Part shown: positions 53,955 to 64,000 of the stretch, piece after piece
Layout: the number at the start of each line of letters is the position of its first letter
Position numbering within the stretch: the stretch's first letter is position 1
DNA from: Novosphingobium sp. Gsoil 351
Lineage (GTDB): Bacteria; Pseudomonadota; Alphaproteobacteria; Sphingomonadales; Sphingomonadaceae
DNA length: 64,000 nucleotides
NCBI RefSeq assembly: GCF_009707465.1
Contig: NZ_CP046120.1
Coordinates: 3,501,501-3,565,500 of the forward strand
Reading direction: 5' to 3'
Made by a program: the position numbers and the translations under genes
The notes under the pieces: generated by a model
Told to the model about the DNA's origin: nothing
The model's database searches: none
What the model saw: only the letters and a program-made list of their open reading frames with translations

Positions 53955-55769
53955 ATGGATAGACGGACTTTCATCGCCTCCGCCGGCGCGGCTGCAACGC
54001 TTGGCCACGGCGATATAGTGCTGGCGGCGCCCGCCGCGCGGGGCGACGCCGCGTTGTCGGCCACGCTCGATGCCGAATTCAACGACGATATCGTCAACAA
54101 CCCCGAGGATGCGACCGGGCTGGGCCTGGACAGGGGCAAGCTCGCCGCACTCAAATCAAGGCTCCAGCCGCGCACGAAGGCCTGGCGCGACCGTGAACTG
54201 GCGCGCAATCAGCGTTGGCTCAAGCGGGTGCGCGCTTTCGATCCCGCCAGCTTGTCCGGAGCGGCACGACTCTGGCGCGAGCAGACGATCTACGATCTCG
54301 AGCAGAAGACCGTCGCGCCGGCAAGGTTCGGGATAAACTCGGTGCAGCGGCCCTACCGGATATTCCAGCAGGGCGGATCGTACTTCTCGATCCCCGACTT
54401 CCTCAATTCTCAGCACACGATCGAGAGCGCGGCGGACGCAGGGGCCTATCTTGCCCGGCTCGATGCGTTCGCCACGGCGCTCGATCAGGATACCGCCGAA
54501 CAGAAAGCGCAATCGCGGCGCGGGTTCACGGCCCCGGGATGGTCGATCGACCTGACGCTGGGGCAGATGAACAAGTTGCGCGGCCAGCAGGCCGAGGGCA
54601 GCGCGCTGGTCCAGTCGCTGGTCCGGCGTGCGGCGGCGAAGGGCATCGCGGGCGACTGGCAAGCCCGCGCGGCGAGCATCGTCAACCGGCGGATCTATCC
54701 GGCGCTTGATCGCCAGATCGCCCTCATGGAAACGCTGCGCAAATCGACCGCGGCCGGCGATGGAGCCTGGCGTCTGCCACGTGGCGACGAGATTTACGCC
54801 GCCGCGCTGGCCCAGGCGACCACCACGACGCTCTCGCCGGACGAGGTCCACCAGATCGGGCTCGATCAGGTGGCCGATATTTCCGCGCAGCTCGATGGCA
54901 TCCTGCGCACCGCGGGTCTGACGAAGGGCGGGGTCGGCGAGCGCCTCGCCGCGCTCAACGTGCGGCCCGATCAGCTCTATCCCGACAGCGATGCCGGGCG
55001 GAAGGCGCTGATCGCCGATCTCAATGCCGGGGTGAAGGACATGTATGCCCGGCTGCCGCAGGCGTTCTCGACCGTGCCGCAACAGCCGCTGGAGATCCGC
55101 GCCGTGCCGGTGGACATCCAGGACGGCGCCTCGAACGGATACTACAACCGCGCCTCGCTCGACGGCAAGCGGCCGGCGATCTACTGGATCAACCTCAAGA
55201 GCGTGGGCGACTGGCCCAAGTATTCGCTGCCCTCGCTGACCTATCACGAGGGCGTCCCCGGCCATCACCTGCAGGGCAGCATCGCCCAGCTATCGGGCGC
55301 GGTGCCGATGATCATCCGCAACAACTTCATCTCCGCCTATGGCGAGGGCTGGGCGCTGTATGCCGAGCAACTGGCCGACGAACTGGGCGCCTATTCGGGA
55401 ATCGAGCGGGCGGGTTACCTGCAATCGTTCCTGTTCCGCGCCAGCCGCCTGGTGATCGACACCGGTCTCCACCACAAGCGCTGGACCCGCAAGCAGGCGA
55501 CCGATTACATGGTCACGACCACCGGCTTCGCCCGTCCCCGCAGCCAGCGCGAGGTCGAGCGCTACTGCACCCAGCCGGGGCAGGCCTGCAGCTACAAGAT
55601 CGGCCACACCGCCTGGGTCAAGAACCGCCAGAAGGCGCAGGCCGCGCTGGGGCCGCGGTTCGACCTCAAGTGGTTTCACGATGTGCTGAACGACGGGGTG
55701 ATGCCGCTATCGATGCTGGACGCGCGGGTCGATCAGCGGATCGCCGAGCGGTTGAAGACGATGCGGTGA
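53955..55769 (+). CDS. DUF885-family putative metallopeptidase
   Basis: A 604-residue exported protein. ATG at 53955 gives MDRRTFIASAGAAATLGHGD, a Tat-like leader (RR then hydrophobic segment, AxA cleavage near LAAPAA). The zinc-peptidase-like motif YHEGVPGHHLQ is near residue 431, followed by SAYGEGWALYAEQLADELG with the Glu ligand candidate. DUF885 proteins resemble M32/M3-type carboxypeptidases, so periplasmic peptide hydrolysis is inferred. Single gene, followed by a family-A repeat. Confidence 0.88.
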   Translation: MDRRTFIASAGAAATLGHGDIVLAAPAARGDAALSATLDAEFNDDIVNNPEDATGLGLDRGKLAALKSRLQPRTKAWRDRELARNQRWLKRVRAFDPASLSGAARLWREQTIYDLEQKTVAPARFGINSVQRPYRIFQQGGSYFSIPDFLNSQHTIESAADAGAYLARLDAFATALDQDTAEQKAQSRRGFTAPGWSIDLTLGQMNKLRGQQAEGSALVQSLVRRAAAKGIAGDWQARAASIVNRRIYPALDRQIALMETLRKSTAAGDGAWRLPRGDEIYAAALAQATTTTLSPDEVHQIGLDQVADISAQLDGILRTAGLTKGGVGERLAALNVRPDQLYPDSDAGRKALIADLNAGVKDMYARLPQAFSTVPQQPLEIRAVPVDIQDGASNGYYNRASLDGKRPAIYWINLKSVGDWPKYSLPSLTYHEGVPGHHLQGSIAQLSGAVPMIIRNNFISAYGEGWALYAEQLADELGAYSGIERAGYLQSFLFRASRLVIDTGLHHKRWTRKQATDYMVTTTGFARPRSQREVERYCTQPGQACSYKIGHTAWVKNRQKAQAALGPRFDLKWFHDVLNDGVMPLSMLDARVDQRIAERLKTMR

Positions 55770-55777
55770 GGGCTGCT

Positions 55778-55873
55778 CTCTCCCCTTCAGGGGAGAGATG
55801 CGAAGGCTTGCCGACTGGTCGGCTAGCCGAAGTTGAGAGGGGCATGTCCGATGCTTTTCGCACATCCCCCTCT
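55778..55873. repeat. Dispersed intergenic repeat, family A copy 3
   Basis: It opens with the same hairpin CTCTCCCCTTCAGGGGAGAG as copy 1, then GGCTTGCCGACTGGTCGGC and CCGAAGTTGAGAGGGG, closing CACATCCCCCTCTTCAG against the ABC-F stop codon. It fills the gap between convergent DUF885 and ABC-F genes. Confidence 0.75.
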
Positions 55874-57661
<1,788 letters not shown>

Positions 57662-57770
57662 AGGGTTGGGGCGGTTAGCGGGACGGGGCGGGAACGTCCA
57701 GCGGGGTGGCCTGTTCAGGCAGCGAACAGGTATTTCGCGCCATTCGATCCCGCGAACCCATCAACCCCGT

Positions 57771-57854
57771 CCGCTCATCCCGAGCGAAGTCGAGGGATGT
57801 GGCACGAGGCTTCAGCCTGGCGCGGGATGTCTCGACTTCGCTCGATATGAGCGC
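57771..57854. repeat. Dispersed repeat, family C copy 2 (inverted pair)
   Basis: CCGAGCGAAGTCGAGGGATG and GATGTCTCGACTTCGCTCGA flank a ~35-base spacer, with GCTCAT/ATGAGC ends. The element ends only about 15 bases before the SIMPL-protein start codon, so that gene's upstream region largely consists of repeat. Confidence 0.75.
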
Positions 57855-57869
57855 GAAAAGGAACTCTGC

Positions 57870-58583
57870 ATGAAATCCGTACTGCTCGCCGCCTCCGCCC
57901 TGATCGCCACTCCCGCGCTGGCCGCCAACGTCGATATCGCGGTGCAAGGCCCGGTGGTCGAGATCACCGCCAGTGAGACCGTGCAGTCTGAACCCGACCG
58001 GGCGACCGTCGGCGCGGGCGTCACCACCCGCGCGCGCACTGCGGTGCAGGCGATGCGCGACAACGCGAACAAAATGGATGCAGTAATAGGGCAACTGAGG
58101 GGATTGGGGATCGCGCGCGAGGACATCCAGACCTCGGGCGTCAACCTCAACGCGGCGTTCCAATACAACAACAATAACACCCCACCGGTCTTTCAGGGCT
58201 ACGACGTGACCAATCAGGTCAGCGTCACGCTGAAGGACATCGCCAAGATCGGCGCGACGCTCGACGCGCTGGTCGCGGCGGGGGCCAACAACATCAACGG
58301 CCCGTACTTCAGCCGCGATGACGACAAGGCGCAACGCGGGATCGCCCGCGAAACCGCCTTCAAGTCCGCCGAAGAGCAGGCCCGCGACTATGCCCGGATG
58401 GCGGGCTACACCAACCTGCGGCTGCTGAGCGTGGAAGAGACCCTGCAACGAGGCGTGCCGATCCCCTTCGACGTCGCCAACCAGGCCGCGATCCGGGTAA
58501 CCGCCGCGAAGGTCACGCCGATCGAACCGGGCCGCGTGGGCACGAGCGTTCAGCTCACCGCCAAATACGAGATGACGCGCTAG
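57870..58583 (+). CDS. SIMPL-domain (DUF541) periplasmic protein
   Basis: A 237-residue protein from ATG 57870 with AAGGA upstream. Signal peptide MKSVLLAASALIATPALAA, then a SIMPL/DUF541 domain: VVEITASETVQSEPDRATVG, MDAVIGQLRGLGIAREDIQTSG, VTNQVSVTLKDIAKIGATLDALVAAGAN and a C-terminal SVQLTAKYEM. Family members form periplasmic rings linked to oxidative or envelope stress; role here unknown. Its promoter region abuts a family-C repeat. Confidence 0.9.
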   Translation: MKSVLLAASALIATPALAANVDIAVQGPVVEITASETVQSEPDRATVGAGVTTRARTAVQAMRDNANKMDAVIGQLRGLGIAREDIQTSGVNLNAAFQYNNNNTPPVFQGYDVTNQVSVTLKDIAKIGATLDALVAAGANNINGPYFSRDDDKAQRGIARETAFKSAEEQARDYARMAGYTNLRLLSVEETLQRGVPIPFDVANQAAIRVTAAKVTPIEPGRVGTSVQLTAKYEMTR

Positions 58584-58650
58584 CCTGAACGGCGGGGACC
58601 GCGGGCATTCACGGGTTGTTCAATGCGCCAAGTCTAGGCACAGCCGCACA

Positions 58651-58947
58651 ATGACCCGGGTCGCCCGCCTCCTCCTCGCCGCACTCGCCGTGGCCACGCC
58701 GTTAACGGCGCAGGCCGCCCCGCGGCGCGACGCGCAGGGCGAGGTGCGCAAGGACATGCGCGAGGGCAAGGTCAGCAGCCTGCGCGACATCGAGCGCCGC
58801 GTGCTGCCCGCGATGTCGGGGATGCAGTACCTCGGCCCCGAATACGATCCCACGGCGATGGCCTACCGGCTCAAGTTCATCCGCGACGGGCGGGTCGTGT
58901 TCGTCGATGTCGATGCGCGCAGCGGCCAGGTTCTGAACCAGCGTTGA
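58651..58947 (+). CDS. PepSY-domain small periplasmic protein
   Basis: A 98-residue exported protein. Signal peptide MTRVARLLLAALAVATPLTAQAA, then one PepSY-type unit: VSSLRDIERRVLPAMSGMQY followed by YRLKFIRDGRVVFVDVDARSGQVL. Such proteins often precede two-component systems and may modulate the sensor or an exported peptidase. The response regulator gene starts 104 bases downstream on the same strand. Confidence 0.85.
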   Translation: MTRVARLLLAALAVATPLTAQAAPRRDAQGEVRKDMREGKVSSLRDIERRVLPAMSGMQYLGPEYDPTAMAYRLKFIRDGRVVFVDVDARSGQVLNQR

Positions 58948-59050
58948 CGGCGGGTTTCTTGCCCGCGCGCTTGACCGGATTGGCTCCAAACCCCATTTGC
59001 CGCGTTATATTGAGTGCCGGGAACATGCCGGTCGCCACAGGGGACCCTGG

Positions 59051-59728
59051 ATGCGCATCCTGATCGTCGAAGATGAGCCAACGCTCGGCAAGCAGCTCAA
59101 GTCCACGCTCGAACAGAACGGCTATGCCGTCGATCTCTCGGTCGATGGCGAGGACGGCCACTACATGGGCTCGAGCGAGGATTACGACGCGGTGATCCTC
59201 GATCTCGGCCTGCCCGAGATCGACGGGCTGACCGTGCTCGGCATGTGGCGCAAGGAAGGCCGGCGCTTTCCCGTGCTGGTGCTGACCGCACGCGATTCCT
59301 GGTCCGACAAGGTCGCCGGGCTCGACGCCGGGGCCGACGACTATCTCGCCAAGCCGTTCCAGACCGAGGAGCTGATCGCCCGCCTGCGCGCGCTGATCCG
59401 CCGCGCCTCGGGCAATTCGTCGTCCGAACTGACCGCGGGCGATGTCCGGCTGGATACGCGCTCGGGCCGGGTCACGCTCGATGGCGAGCCGGTCAAGCTG
59501 ACCGCGCAGGAATACAAGCTGCTGTCCTACCTGCTCCATCACAAGGGCAAGGTGGTCAGCCGCACCGAGCTGATCGAGCATATCTACGATCAGGATTTCG
59601 ACCGCGATTCCAACACCATCGAGGTGTTCGTCACCCGCATCCGCAAGAAGCTGGGGGCCGACGTGATCACCACTATCCGCGGCCTTGGCTACAGCCTCGA
59701 CGATCCCGCCGGCCCCGGCAGGGGGTGA
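59051..59728 (+). CDS. OmpR-family response regulator
   Basis: A 225-residue regulator (PhoP-like). Receiver domain: MRILIVEDEP with acidic cluster, phospho-acceptor Asp51 in VILDLGLPEIDG, VLTARDSW and the Lys in YLAKPFQTEEL. The C-terminal winged helix has VKLTAQEYKLLSYLLHHKGKV, SRTELIEHIYDQDFDRDSNT and VTRIRKKLG. It is separated from its probable sensor kinase by a family-B repeat pair. Overall similar to PhoP; the stimulus is unknown. Confidence 0.94.
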   Translation: MRILIVEDEPTLGKQLKSTLEQNGYAVDLSVDGEDGHYMGSSEDYDAVILDLGLPEIDGLTVLGMWRKEGRRFPVLVLTARDSWSDKVAGLDAGADDYLAKPFQTEELIARLRALIRRASGNSSSELTAGDVRLDTRSGRVTLDGEPVKLTAQEYKLLSYLLHHKGKVVSRTELIEHIYDQDFDRDSNTIEVFVTRIRKKLGADVITTIRGLGYSLDDPAGPGRG

Positions 59729-59750
59729 GGGAGCTGACCGATTAATATCC

Positions 59751-59840
59751 CCGTTCGTCCTGAGCTTGTCGAAGGACTGCCTTTCTCTTCGGTCTCGGCG
59801 CAAGCAACCGAGGAAATGAGCGGTGCTTCGATAAGCTCAG
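59751..59840. repeat. Dispersed repeat, family B copy 3 (inverted pair)
   Basis: CGTTCGTCCTGAGCTTGTCG begins the first half (59752-59779) and GGTGCTTCGATAAGCTCAGC the inverted second half (59822-59840). It separates the response regulator gene from the sensor kinase gene and could fold into a long hairpin in their shared transcript. Confidence 0.7.
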
Positions 59841-59904
59841 CGCGAGCCGATGTGGAAAAGCCTGGCGCTTCCACCCCCCCAACACCGGTTCGCTCCAGAA
59901 GCGG

Positions 59905-61221
59905 ATGATCCTGATCGCGGCGGCGTGGATCAGCGTACTGCTGCTCGGCGGCGGCCTGCTGCTCGACCGCACCCTGACCGGCCTTGTCACCCGCAACTTC
60001 GACGAGCAGCTCGGCTACATGCTCACCGCGATGGTCGCTTCGGCCGAAATCGGCCCCGATGGCGAGGTGTTCTTCAATCGCCCGCTGGGCGACCAGCGCT
60101 TCCTCGAGCCCAACAGCGGGCTCTATTGGCAGATCAGCGGCCGGGGCCACGACGATTTCCCTTCGCGTTCGCTGTGGGACCGCAGCCTGGCGGTGCGGCT
60201 CGACCATTTCGACAGCCAGCCGCACGTCTACGATTCGGATCAGTTCAAGGGTGAGAAACTCCGGGTGATGGAGCGCTCGATCATCCTGCCCGGCAGCGAC
60301 ACCAAGTGGTGGTTCACAGTCGCGGCGGCGCGCGAAGAAATGGATTCCCAGATTCGCCGGATCCGCTCGATCGTCATCTGGAGCTTCGTCGTCCTCGGAC
60401 TGGGATTGATGGGCATGGCGACCTTGCAGACCTGGTACGGACTCGGCCCGCTGCGCCGGGTGCGCCGCGCGATCGCGAACATGCGTAGCGGCGGGGCAAA
60501 CCGGGTGACCGAGCCGCTGCCACTCGAGGTCCAGCCGATGGTCGAGGAACTGAACGGCCTGCTCGCGCACGTCGAGCGTCAGGCCGAGGAAGCGCGGACG
60601 CACGCGGGAAACCTCGCCCACGCGCTCAAAACCCCGCTCACGGTGGTGATGAATGCGGCGACCGCCAAGGCTCCCGATCTTGCCGACACCACGATCCGCG
60701 AAGCCGCGGTGATGCGCCGCCAGGTCGATCACCACCTCGCTCGCGCTCGGGCGGTCGGCCGGCGCGCGGTCGGCCACAGCCGCGCGGTGGTTTGGGAAAG
60801 CGCCGAAGCCGTCGTCCGCTCGGTCGCCCGACTCTATCAAGAGGTCCGCCTCGATCTCGACGGAGACCGTCATGCGGCGGTCAGCATCGAACGCCAGGAC
60901 CTCGACGAAATCCTCGGCAACCTGATCGAGAACGCCGCCAAGTATGGCGGCGGCAGCGTGTTCGTCACTGTCTGCGCGGCGGGCGCCGACCCGCGCTTCT
61001 GCGAAATCTGGGTCGAGGACGACGGTCTCGGCATACCCGAAGAAGAACGCATCCGCATCTTCGACCGCGGCGCCCGGCTCGACACCGGCAAGCCGGGTAC
61101 CGGTCTTGGCCTCGCGATCGTGCGCGACGTGGCGGAAATCTATGGCGGCTCGGTAGAGCTCGACGAGAGCGAGGATCTGGGCGGGCTGCTGGTGAAGCTG
61201 CGGCTGCCGCGGGCGGGCTAA
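59905..61221 (+). CDS. Sensor histidine kinase, PhoQ-like
   Basis: A 438-residue membrane kinase paired with the upstream regulator. First helix at residues 1-20 (MILIAAAWISVLLLGGGLLL), a ~130-residue periplasmic sensor domain, second helix ~155-175, HAMP-like linker, then phospho-accepting His239 in NLAHALKTPLTVV and the ATP lid motifs NLIENAAKYGGG, WVEDDGLGIP and GTGLGLAIVRDVAEIYGG. An N-terminal extension is likely: ATG at 59850 gives MWKSLALPPPNTGSLQKRMI if one C is removed from the seven-C run 59874-59880. This may be another indel. If so the true gene starts at 59850. Confidence 0.93.
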   Translation: MILIAAAWISVLLLGGGLLLDRTLTGLVTRNFDEQLGYMLTAMVASAEIGPDGEVFFNRPLGDQRFLEPNSGLYWQISGRGHDDFPSRSLWDRSLAVRLDHFDSQPHVYDSDQFKGEKLRVMERSIILPGSDTKWWFTVAAAREEMDSQIRRIRSIVIWSFVVLGLGLMGMATLQTWYGLGPLRRVRRAIANMRSGGANRVTEPLPLEVQPMVEELNGLLAHVERQAEEARTHAGNLAHALKTPLTVVMNAATAKAPDLADTTIREAAVMRRQVDHHLARARAVGRRAVGHSRAVVWESAEAVVRSVARLYQEVRLDLDGDRHAAVSIERQDLDEILGNLIENAAKYGGGSVFVTVCAAGADPRFCEIWVEDDGLGIPEEERIRIFDRGARLDTGKPGTGLGLAIVRDVAEIYGGSVELDESEDLGGLLVKLRLPRAG

Positions 61222-61224
61222 GGC

Positions 61225-61524
61225 TCAGCCAGACGCTGCATTCCGGTGATGTCGGATCACCTCGTCGATGATGAAGCGGAGGAATTTCTCGGTAAATTCC
61301 GGATCGAGATCAGCTTCCTCGGCCAATTTGCGCAAGCGCGCGATTTGGCGCTCCTCGCGCCCGGGGTCTGACGGTGGCAGGGCATTCTCGGCCTTGTAGC
61401 GGCCAACCGCCTGGGTGGTGCGGAAGCGTTCGGCCAGGATATGGACCAGCGCGGCGTCGAAGTTGTCGATGCTGCGGCGAAAGCCGGCAAGCACCGGATC
61501 GGGCGAGGACATATCGTCGGCCAT
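61225..61524 (-). CDS. Chorismate mutase, AroQ class
   Basis: A 99-residue monofunctional chorismate mutase converting chorismate to prephenate. The three-helix AroQ fold is seen: LAGFRRSIDNFDAALVHILA with catalytic Arg, RFRTTQAVGRYKAENALPPS with the active-site Lys, then REERQIARLRKLAEEADLDP and FTEKFLRFIIDEVIRHH. Convergent with the kinase gene (3-base gap) and divergent from the polyprenyl synthase. Some family members are isochorismate-pyruvate lyases, so specificity is inferred. Confidence 0.9.
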   Translation of the reverse strand: MADDMSSPDPVLAGFRRSIDNFDAALVHILAERFRTTQAVGRYKAENALPPSDPGREERQIARLRKLAEEADLDPEFTEKFLRFIIDEVIRHHRNAASG

Positions 61525-61610
61525 TGCACCGCGCTAGCATGAGGATTGCTGAACCGCCAAGGCCAGCTTTGCACTTGCCTTGAGCGGGGGCCGGGGCCAA
61601 ACGCGGCCCG

Positions 61611-62624
61611 ATGAGCGCGACGATCCTGCCTTTCGCCCCTGCGCGCGATCCGTCGCTCGATCCGCTGATAGGTTTGGTCGCCACCGGGATGAACAGCGTC
61701 AACGCGGTGATCCTCGACCGGATGCAGAGCCGCATCCCGTTGATTCCCGCGCTCGCCGGGCACCTGATCGCGGGCGGGGGCAAACGGCTGCGGCCGATGC
61801 TGACGCTCGCCAGCGCGGCGCTGCTCGATTACGCGGGTGCGCGGCACTACAAGCTCGCCGCCACGGTCGAATTCATCCACACCGCCACGCTGCTTCACGA
61901 CGACGTCGTCGATGGCTCCGAGCTGCGCCGGGGCAAGGCCGCGGCCAACATCATCTTCGGCAATCCCGCGACGGTGCTTGTGGGCGACTTCCTGTTCAGC
62001 CGCGCGTTCGAGCTGATGGTCGAGGACGGCAGCCTCAAGGTGCTGAAGATACTCAGCCACGCCAGCGCGGTGATTGCCGAGGGTGAAGTCGATCAGCTCA
62101 CCGCGCAGCGCCAGATCGCGACCAGCGAGGAGCGCTATCTCGACATCATCGGCGCCAAGACCGCCGCGCTATTCGCCGCCGCCTGCCGGATCGCCGCTGT
62201 GGTCGCCGAGCGCCCCGAGGCGGACGAGACCGCGCTCGACGACTATGGGCGCAACCTGGGCATCGCGTTCCAGCTGGTCGACGACGCGATCGACTACGAT
62301 TCGGATGCCGACACGATGGGCAAGGGCCGCGGCGATGACTTCCGCGAAGGCAAGATGACTTTGCCGGTAATCCTCGCCCACGCCCGGGGCGACGAGGAGG
62401 AGCGCAAGTTCTGGCGCGCCGCGATCGGAGGGCACCGCACCTCGGACGACGACCTCGCTCACGCCATTGCGCTGATCAATCGCCACGACGCGGTCGGGGC
62501 CACCCGCGACCGCGCTCGCCATTTCGCCCAGCGCGCAATCGACGCGATCGCGGGCTTCCCAGCAAGCGCGGCGCGCGCGGCGATGATCGAGGCGGCGGAA
62601 TTCGCGGTGGCGCGGCGGTATTGA
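61611..62624 (+). CDS. ispB: Polyprenyl diphosphate synthase (octaprenyl/decaprenyl type)
   Basis: Long-chain prenyltransferase of 337 residues making the ubiquinone side-chain precursor. First Asp-rich motif LLHDDVVD (Asp97-Asp101), GNPATVLVGDFLFSRAFELM, and the second motif FQLVDDAIDYDSD, with GGGKRLRPMLTLA near the N-terminus. Sphingomonads usually use ubiquinone-10, so decaprenyl is likely, but chain length is set by residues before the first motif and is not determined here. A family-C repeat follows the stop. Confidence 0.93.
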   Translation: MSATILPFAPARDPSLDPLIGLVATGMNSVNAVILDRMQSRIPLIPALAGHLIAGGGKRLRPMLTLASAALLDYAGARHYKLAATVEFIHTATLLHDDVVDGSELRRGKAAANIIFGNPATVLVGDFLFSRAFELMVEDGSLKVLKILSHASAVIAEGEVDQLTAQRQIATSEERYLDIIGAKTAALFAAACRIAAVVAERPEADETALDDYGRNLGIAFQLVDDAIDYDSDADTMGKGRGDDFREGKMTLPVILAHARGDEEERKFWRAAIGGHRTSDDDLAHAIALINRHDAVGATRDRARHFAQRAIDAIAGFPASAARAAMIEAAEFAVARRY

Positions 62625-62639
62625 TACTGGTGTTGCGCG

Positions 62640-62732
62640 CGATGTCTCGACTTCGCTCGACGTGAGCGGGGTTTGGGTTGAAGACTGAAGCATCAAACAA
62701 GAGCCGCTCGTGTCGAGCGAAGTCGAGACACG
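62640..62732. repeat. Dispersed repeat, family C copy 3 (inverted pair)
   Basis: GATGTCTCGACTTCGCTCGA and, inverted, TCGAGCGAAGTCGAGACA lie either side of a ~35-base spacer. The element ends about 10 bases before the hrpB start codon, as copy 2 does before the SIMPL gene. Confidence 0.75.
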
Positions 62733-62739
62733 CCGCGCC

Positions 62740-64000
62740 ATGAGCGACCTTCCGATCCAAGCGGCCCTGCCCAAACTTCTCGCGGCCTTGCGCGACCAAT
62801 CCTGCGCGGTCCTCATCGCCCCGCCAGGCGCGGGCAAGACAACCGCCGTGGCCCCCGCTCTGCTCGACGAGCCGTGGTGCACCGGCACGATAATCCTGCT
62901 GAGCCCGCGCCGCGTGGCCGCCCGCGCCGCCGCCGAACGCATGGCGGAACTTGCGGGCGAGCAGGCGGGCGAGACGGTCGGCTATCTGACCCGGCTCGAC
63001 AGCAAGCGTTCGGCCCGCACCCGGATTGTGGTGATGACCGAGGCGATCTTCGTTTCGACCATACTCGCGGATCCCGACCTTGCCGGAGTCTCCTCGGTAC
63101 TGTTCGACGAGGCGCACGAACGTCATCTCGACAGCGATCTCGGGCTGGCGCTGGCGATCGAGAGCCAGGCGGTGTTGCGCCCCGATCTGCGGCTGCTGGT
63201 GATGTCGGCAACGATCGACGGTGCGCGGTTTACCGAGCTGCTGGGCCACGCGCCGCTGATCGAAAGCGAAGGCCGGGCGCACCCGCTGGCGATCCGTTGG
63301 CTCGGCGCGCGGCCCGAGCAGCGCGTCGACGAGGCGATGGCGGGTGCGCTAGCGCTGGCGTGGCGCGAGGAGGGAGGTGACATCTTAGCGTTCCTGCCCG
63401 GCGTGCGGGAGATCGAGCGCACCGCCGAGCGGCTGGGCGAACGTCTACCCGAGGCGCTGGTGCTGCCGCTCCACGGCCAGGTCGATTCGGCGGGTCAGCG
63501 GGCTGCGATCCGTCGTCACGATCGCCGCCGGATCGTACTTGCCACGAACATCGCCGAAACCAGCCTGACCCTCGATGGCGTGAGTGTGGCGGTCGATTCC
63601 GGTCTGACCCGGCGCGCCGAATTCGACGTCGCCGCCGGTCACACTAGGCTGGCGACGCGCCCGGCGAGCCGCGCCTCGGCCGACCAACGTGCAGGTCGCG
63701 CGGCACGGCAGGGGCCGGGGAAAGCGTATCGTTTGTGGACCGAGGCCGCGCACCCCGGTCGCGCGGCGTTCGATCCGCCTGAGATCGCACTCGCCGACCT
63801 GGCGCCGTTGGCGCTGGCGTTGGCACAGTGGGGGACGCACGATCCCTCAGCTCTGGCGTGGCTCGATCAGCCCCCCGCCACCGCTTTCGCCGCGGCGCAG
63901 AACCGGCTCCGCGAACTCGCTGCGCTCGACGGGGAAGGGCGGATCACCGCGCACGGGCGTCTGCTTTCGAGACTTCCGCTGGACCCGCCGCTCGCGCACA
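62740..64000 (+). CDS. hrpB: ATP-dependent RNA helicase HrpB (C-terminus beyond window)
   Basis: DEAH-box helicase read from ATG 62740 to the window edge (420 of about 810 residues). It starts MSDLPIQAALPKLLAALRDQ and contains Walker A APPGAGKTT, the DEAH box LFDEAHERH, motif III MSATI, then ILAFLPGVREIERTA and LATNIAETSLTLDGV. Order and spacing match HrpB of the DEAH/RHA group. Its start is directly preceded by a family-C repeat, and no ribosome site is evident in that repeat. Confidence 0.93.
   Translation, partial: MSDLPIQAALPKLLAALRDQSCAVLIAPPGAGKTTAVAPALLDEPWCTGTIILLSPRRVAARAAAERMAELAGEQAGETVGYLTRLDSKRSARTRIVVMTEAIFVSTILADPDLAGVSSVLFDEAHERHLDSDLGLALAIESQAVLRPDLRLLVMSATIDGARFTELLGHAPLIESEGRAHPLAIRWLGARPEQRVDEAMAGALALAWREEGGDILAFLPGVREIERTAERLGERLPEALVLPLHGQVDSAGQRAAIRRHDRRRIVLATNIAETSLTLDGVSVAVDSGLTRRAEFDVAAGHTRLATRPASRASADQRAGRAARQGPGKAYRLWTEAAHPGRAAFDPPEIALADLAPLALALAQWGTHDPSALAWLDQPPATAFAAAQNRLRELAALDGEGRITAHGRLLSRLPLDPPLAH

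Overview
The window is a GC-rich chromosomal segment from an alphaproteobacterium, most likely a sphingomonad (Sphingomonadales). Supporting signs are the core-gene order rpmF-plsX-fabH-ihfA-merR, the yajC-secD-secF set, an ALAS-type hemA, a DUF6456 protein, a LapB/LapC-like exporter, and short dispersed repeats typical of these genomes. No insertion sequence, prophage, CRISPR array or rRNA operon is visible. One tRNA gene (tRNA-Pro, GGG) was found.

Layout. 1-7.8 kb (minus strand) is an acyl-CoA catabolism block: acyl-CoA dehydrogenases, a HSD17B4-like short-chain dehydrogenase, a CoA-acylating aldehyde dehydrogenase and a thiolase. Its two leading genes carry a shared palindromic motif upstream. 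8.0-11.1 kb is a two-gene type I exporter. 11.3-18.6 kb holds housekeeping genes: murI, a metallo-beta-lactamase-fold protein and hemA coupled by 4-nt overlaps, then plsY-dprA and argJ with an inositol-phosphatase-like gene. secA is at 19.2-21.9 kb.

22.1-32.4 kb is the most unusual region. Four same-strand, nearly contiguous genes encode a membrane-anchored pentaheme cytochrome c, a lipoprotein with two GlcG/HbpS (heme-binding-type) domains, a predicted outer-membrane beta-barrel, and a 1545-residue decaheme cytochrome ending in an LVIVD-type beta-propeller. I infer a cell-envelope electron-transfer or heme/redox module, perhaps a porin-cytochrome conduit. Its electron donor, acceptor and substrate are unknown.

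32.4-38.0 kb: VOC protein, S24/LexA-like repressor with phased operator repeats, divergent small genes, glyoxalase-II-like hydrolase, PKD-PhoX lipoprotein and MAPEG protein. 38.2-44.3 kb: fatty-acid synthesis (plsX, fabH, accB, accC), ihfA, a MerR regulator and aroQ. 44.4-48.2 kb: small lipoprotein, holin-like protein, secreted caspase-fold peptidase, MFS transporter and tRNA-Pro. 48.4-55.8 kb: yajC-secD-secF, a glycosyltransferase, an XRE regulator and DUF6456 and DUF885 proteins. 55.9-64 kb: ABC-F ATPase, SIMPL protein, PepSY protein with a two-component system, chorismate mutase, polyprenyl diphosphate synthase and the start of hrpB.

Data-quality caution. At least nine single-base reading-frame breaks interrupt otherwise intact proteins, including essential secA and yajC. 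Most lie in or beside short C/G runs. I read these as sequencing or assembly indels, so the affected genes are annotated as one CDS each and the break position is given.
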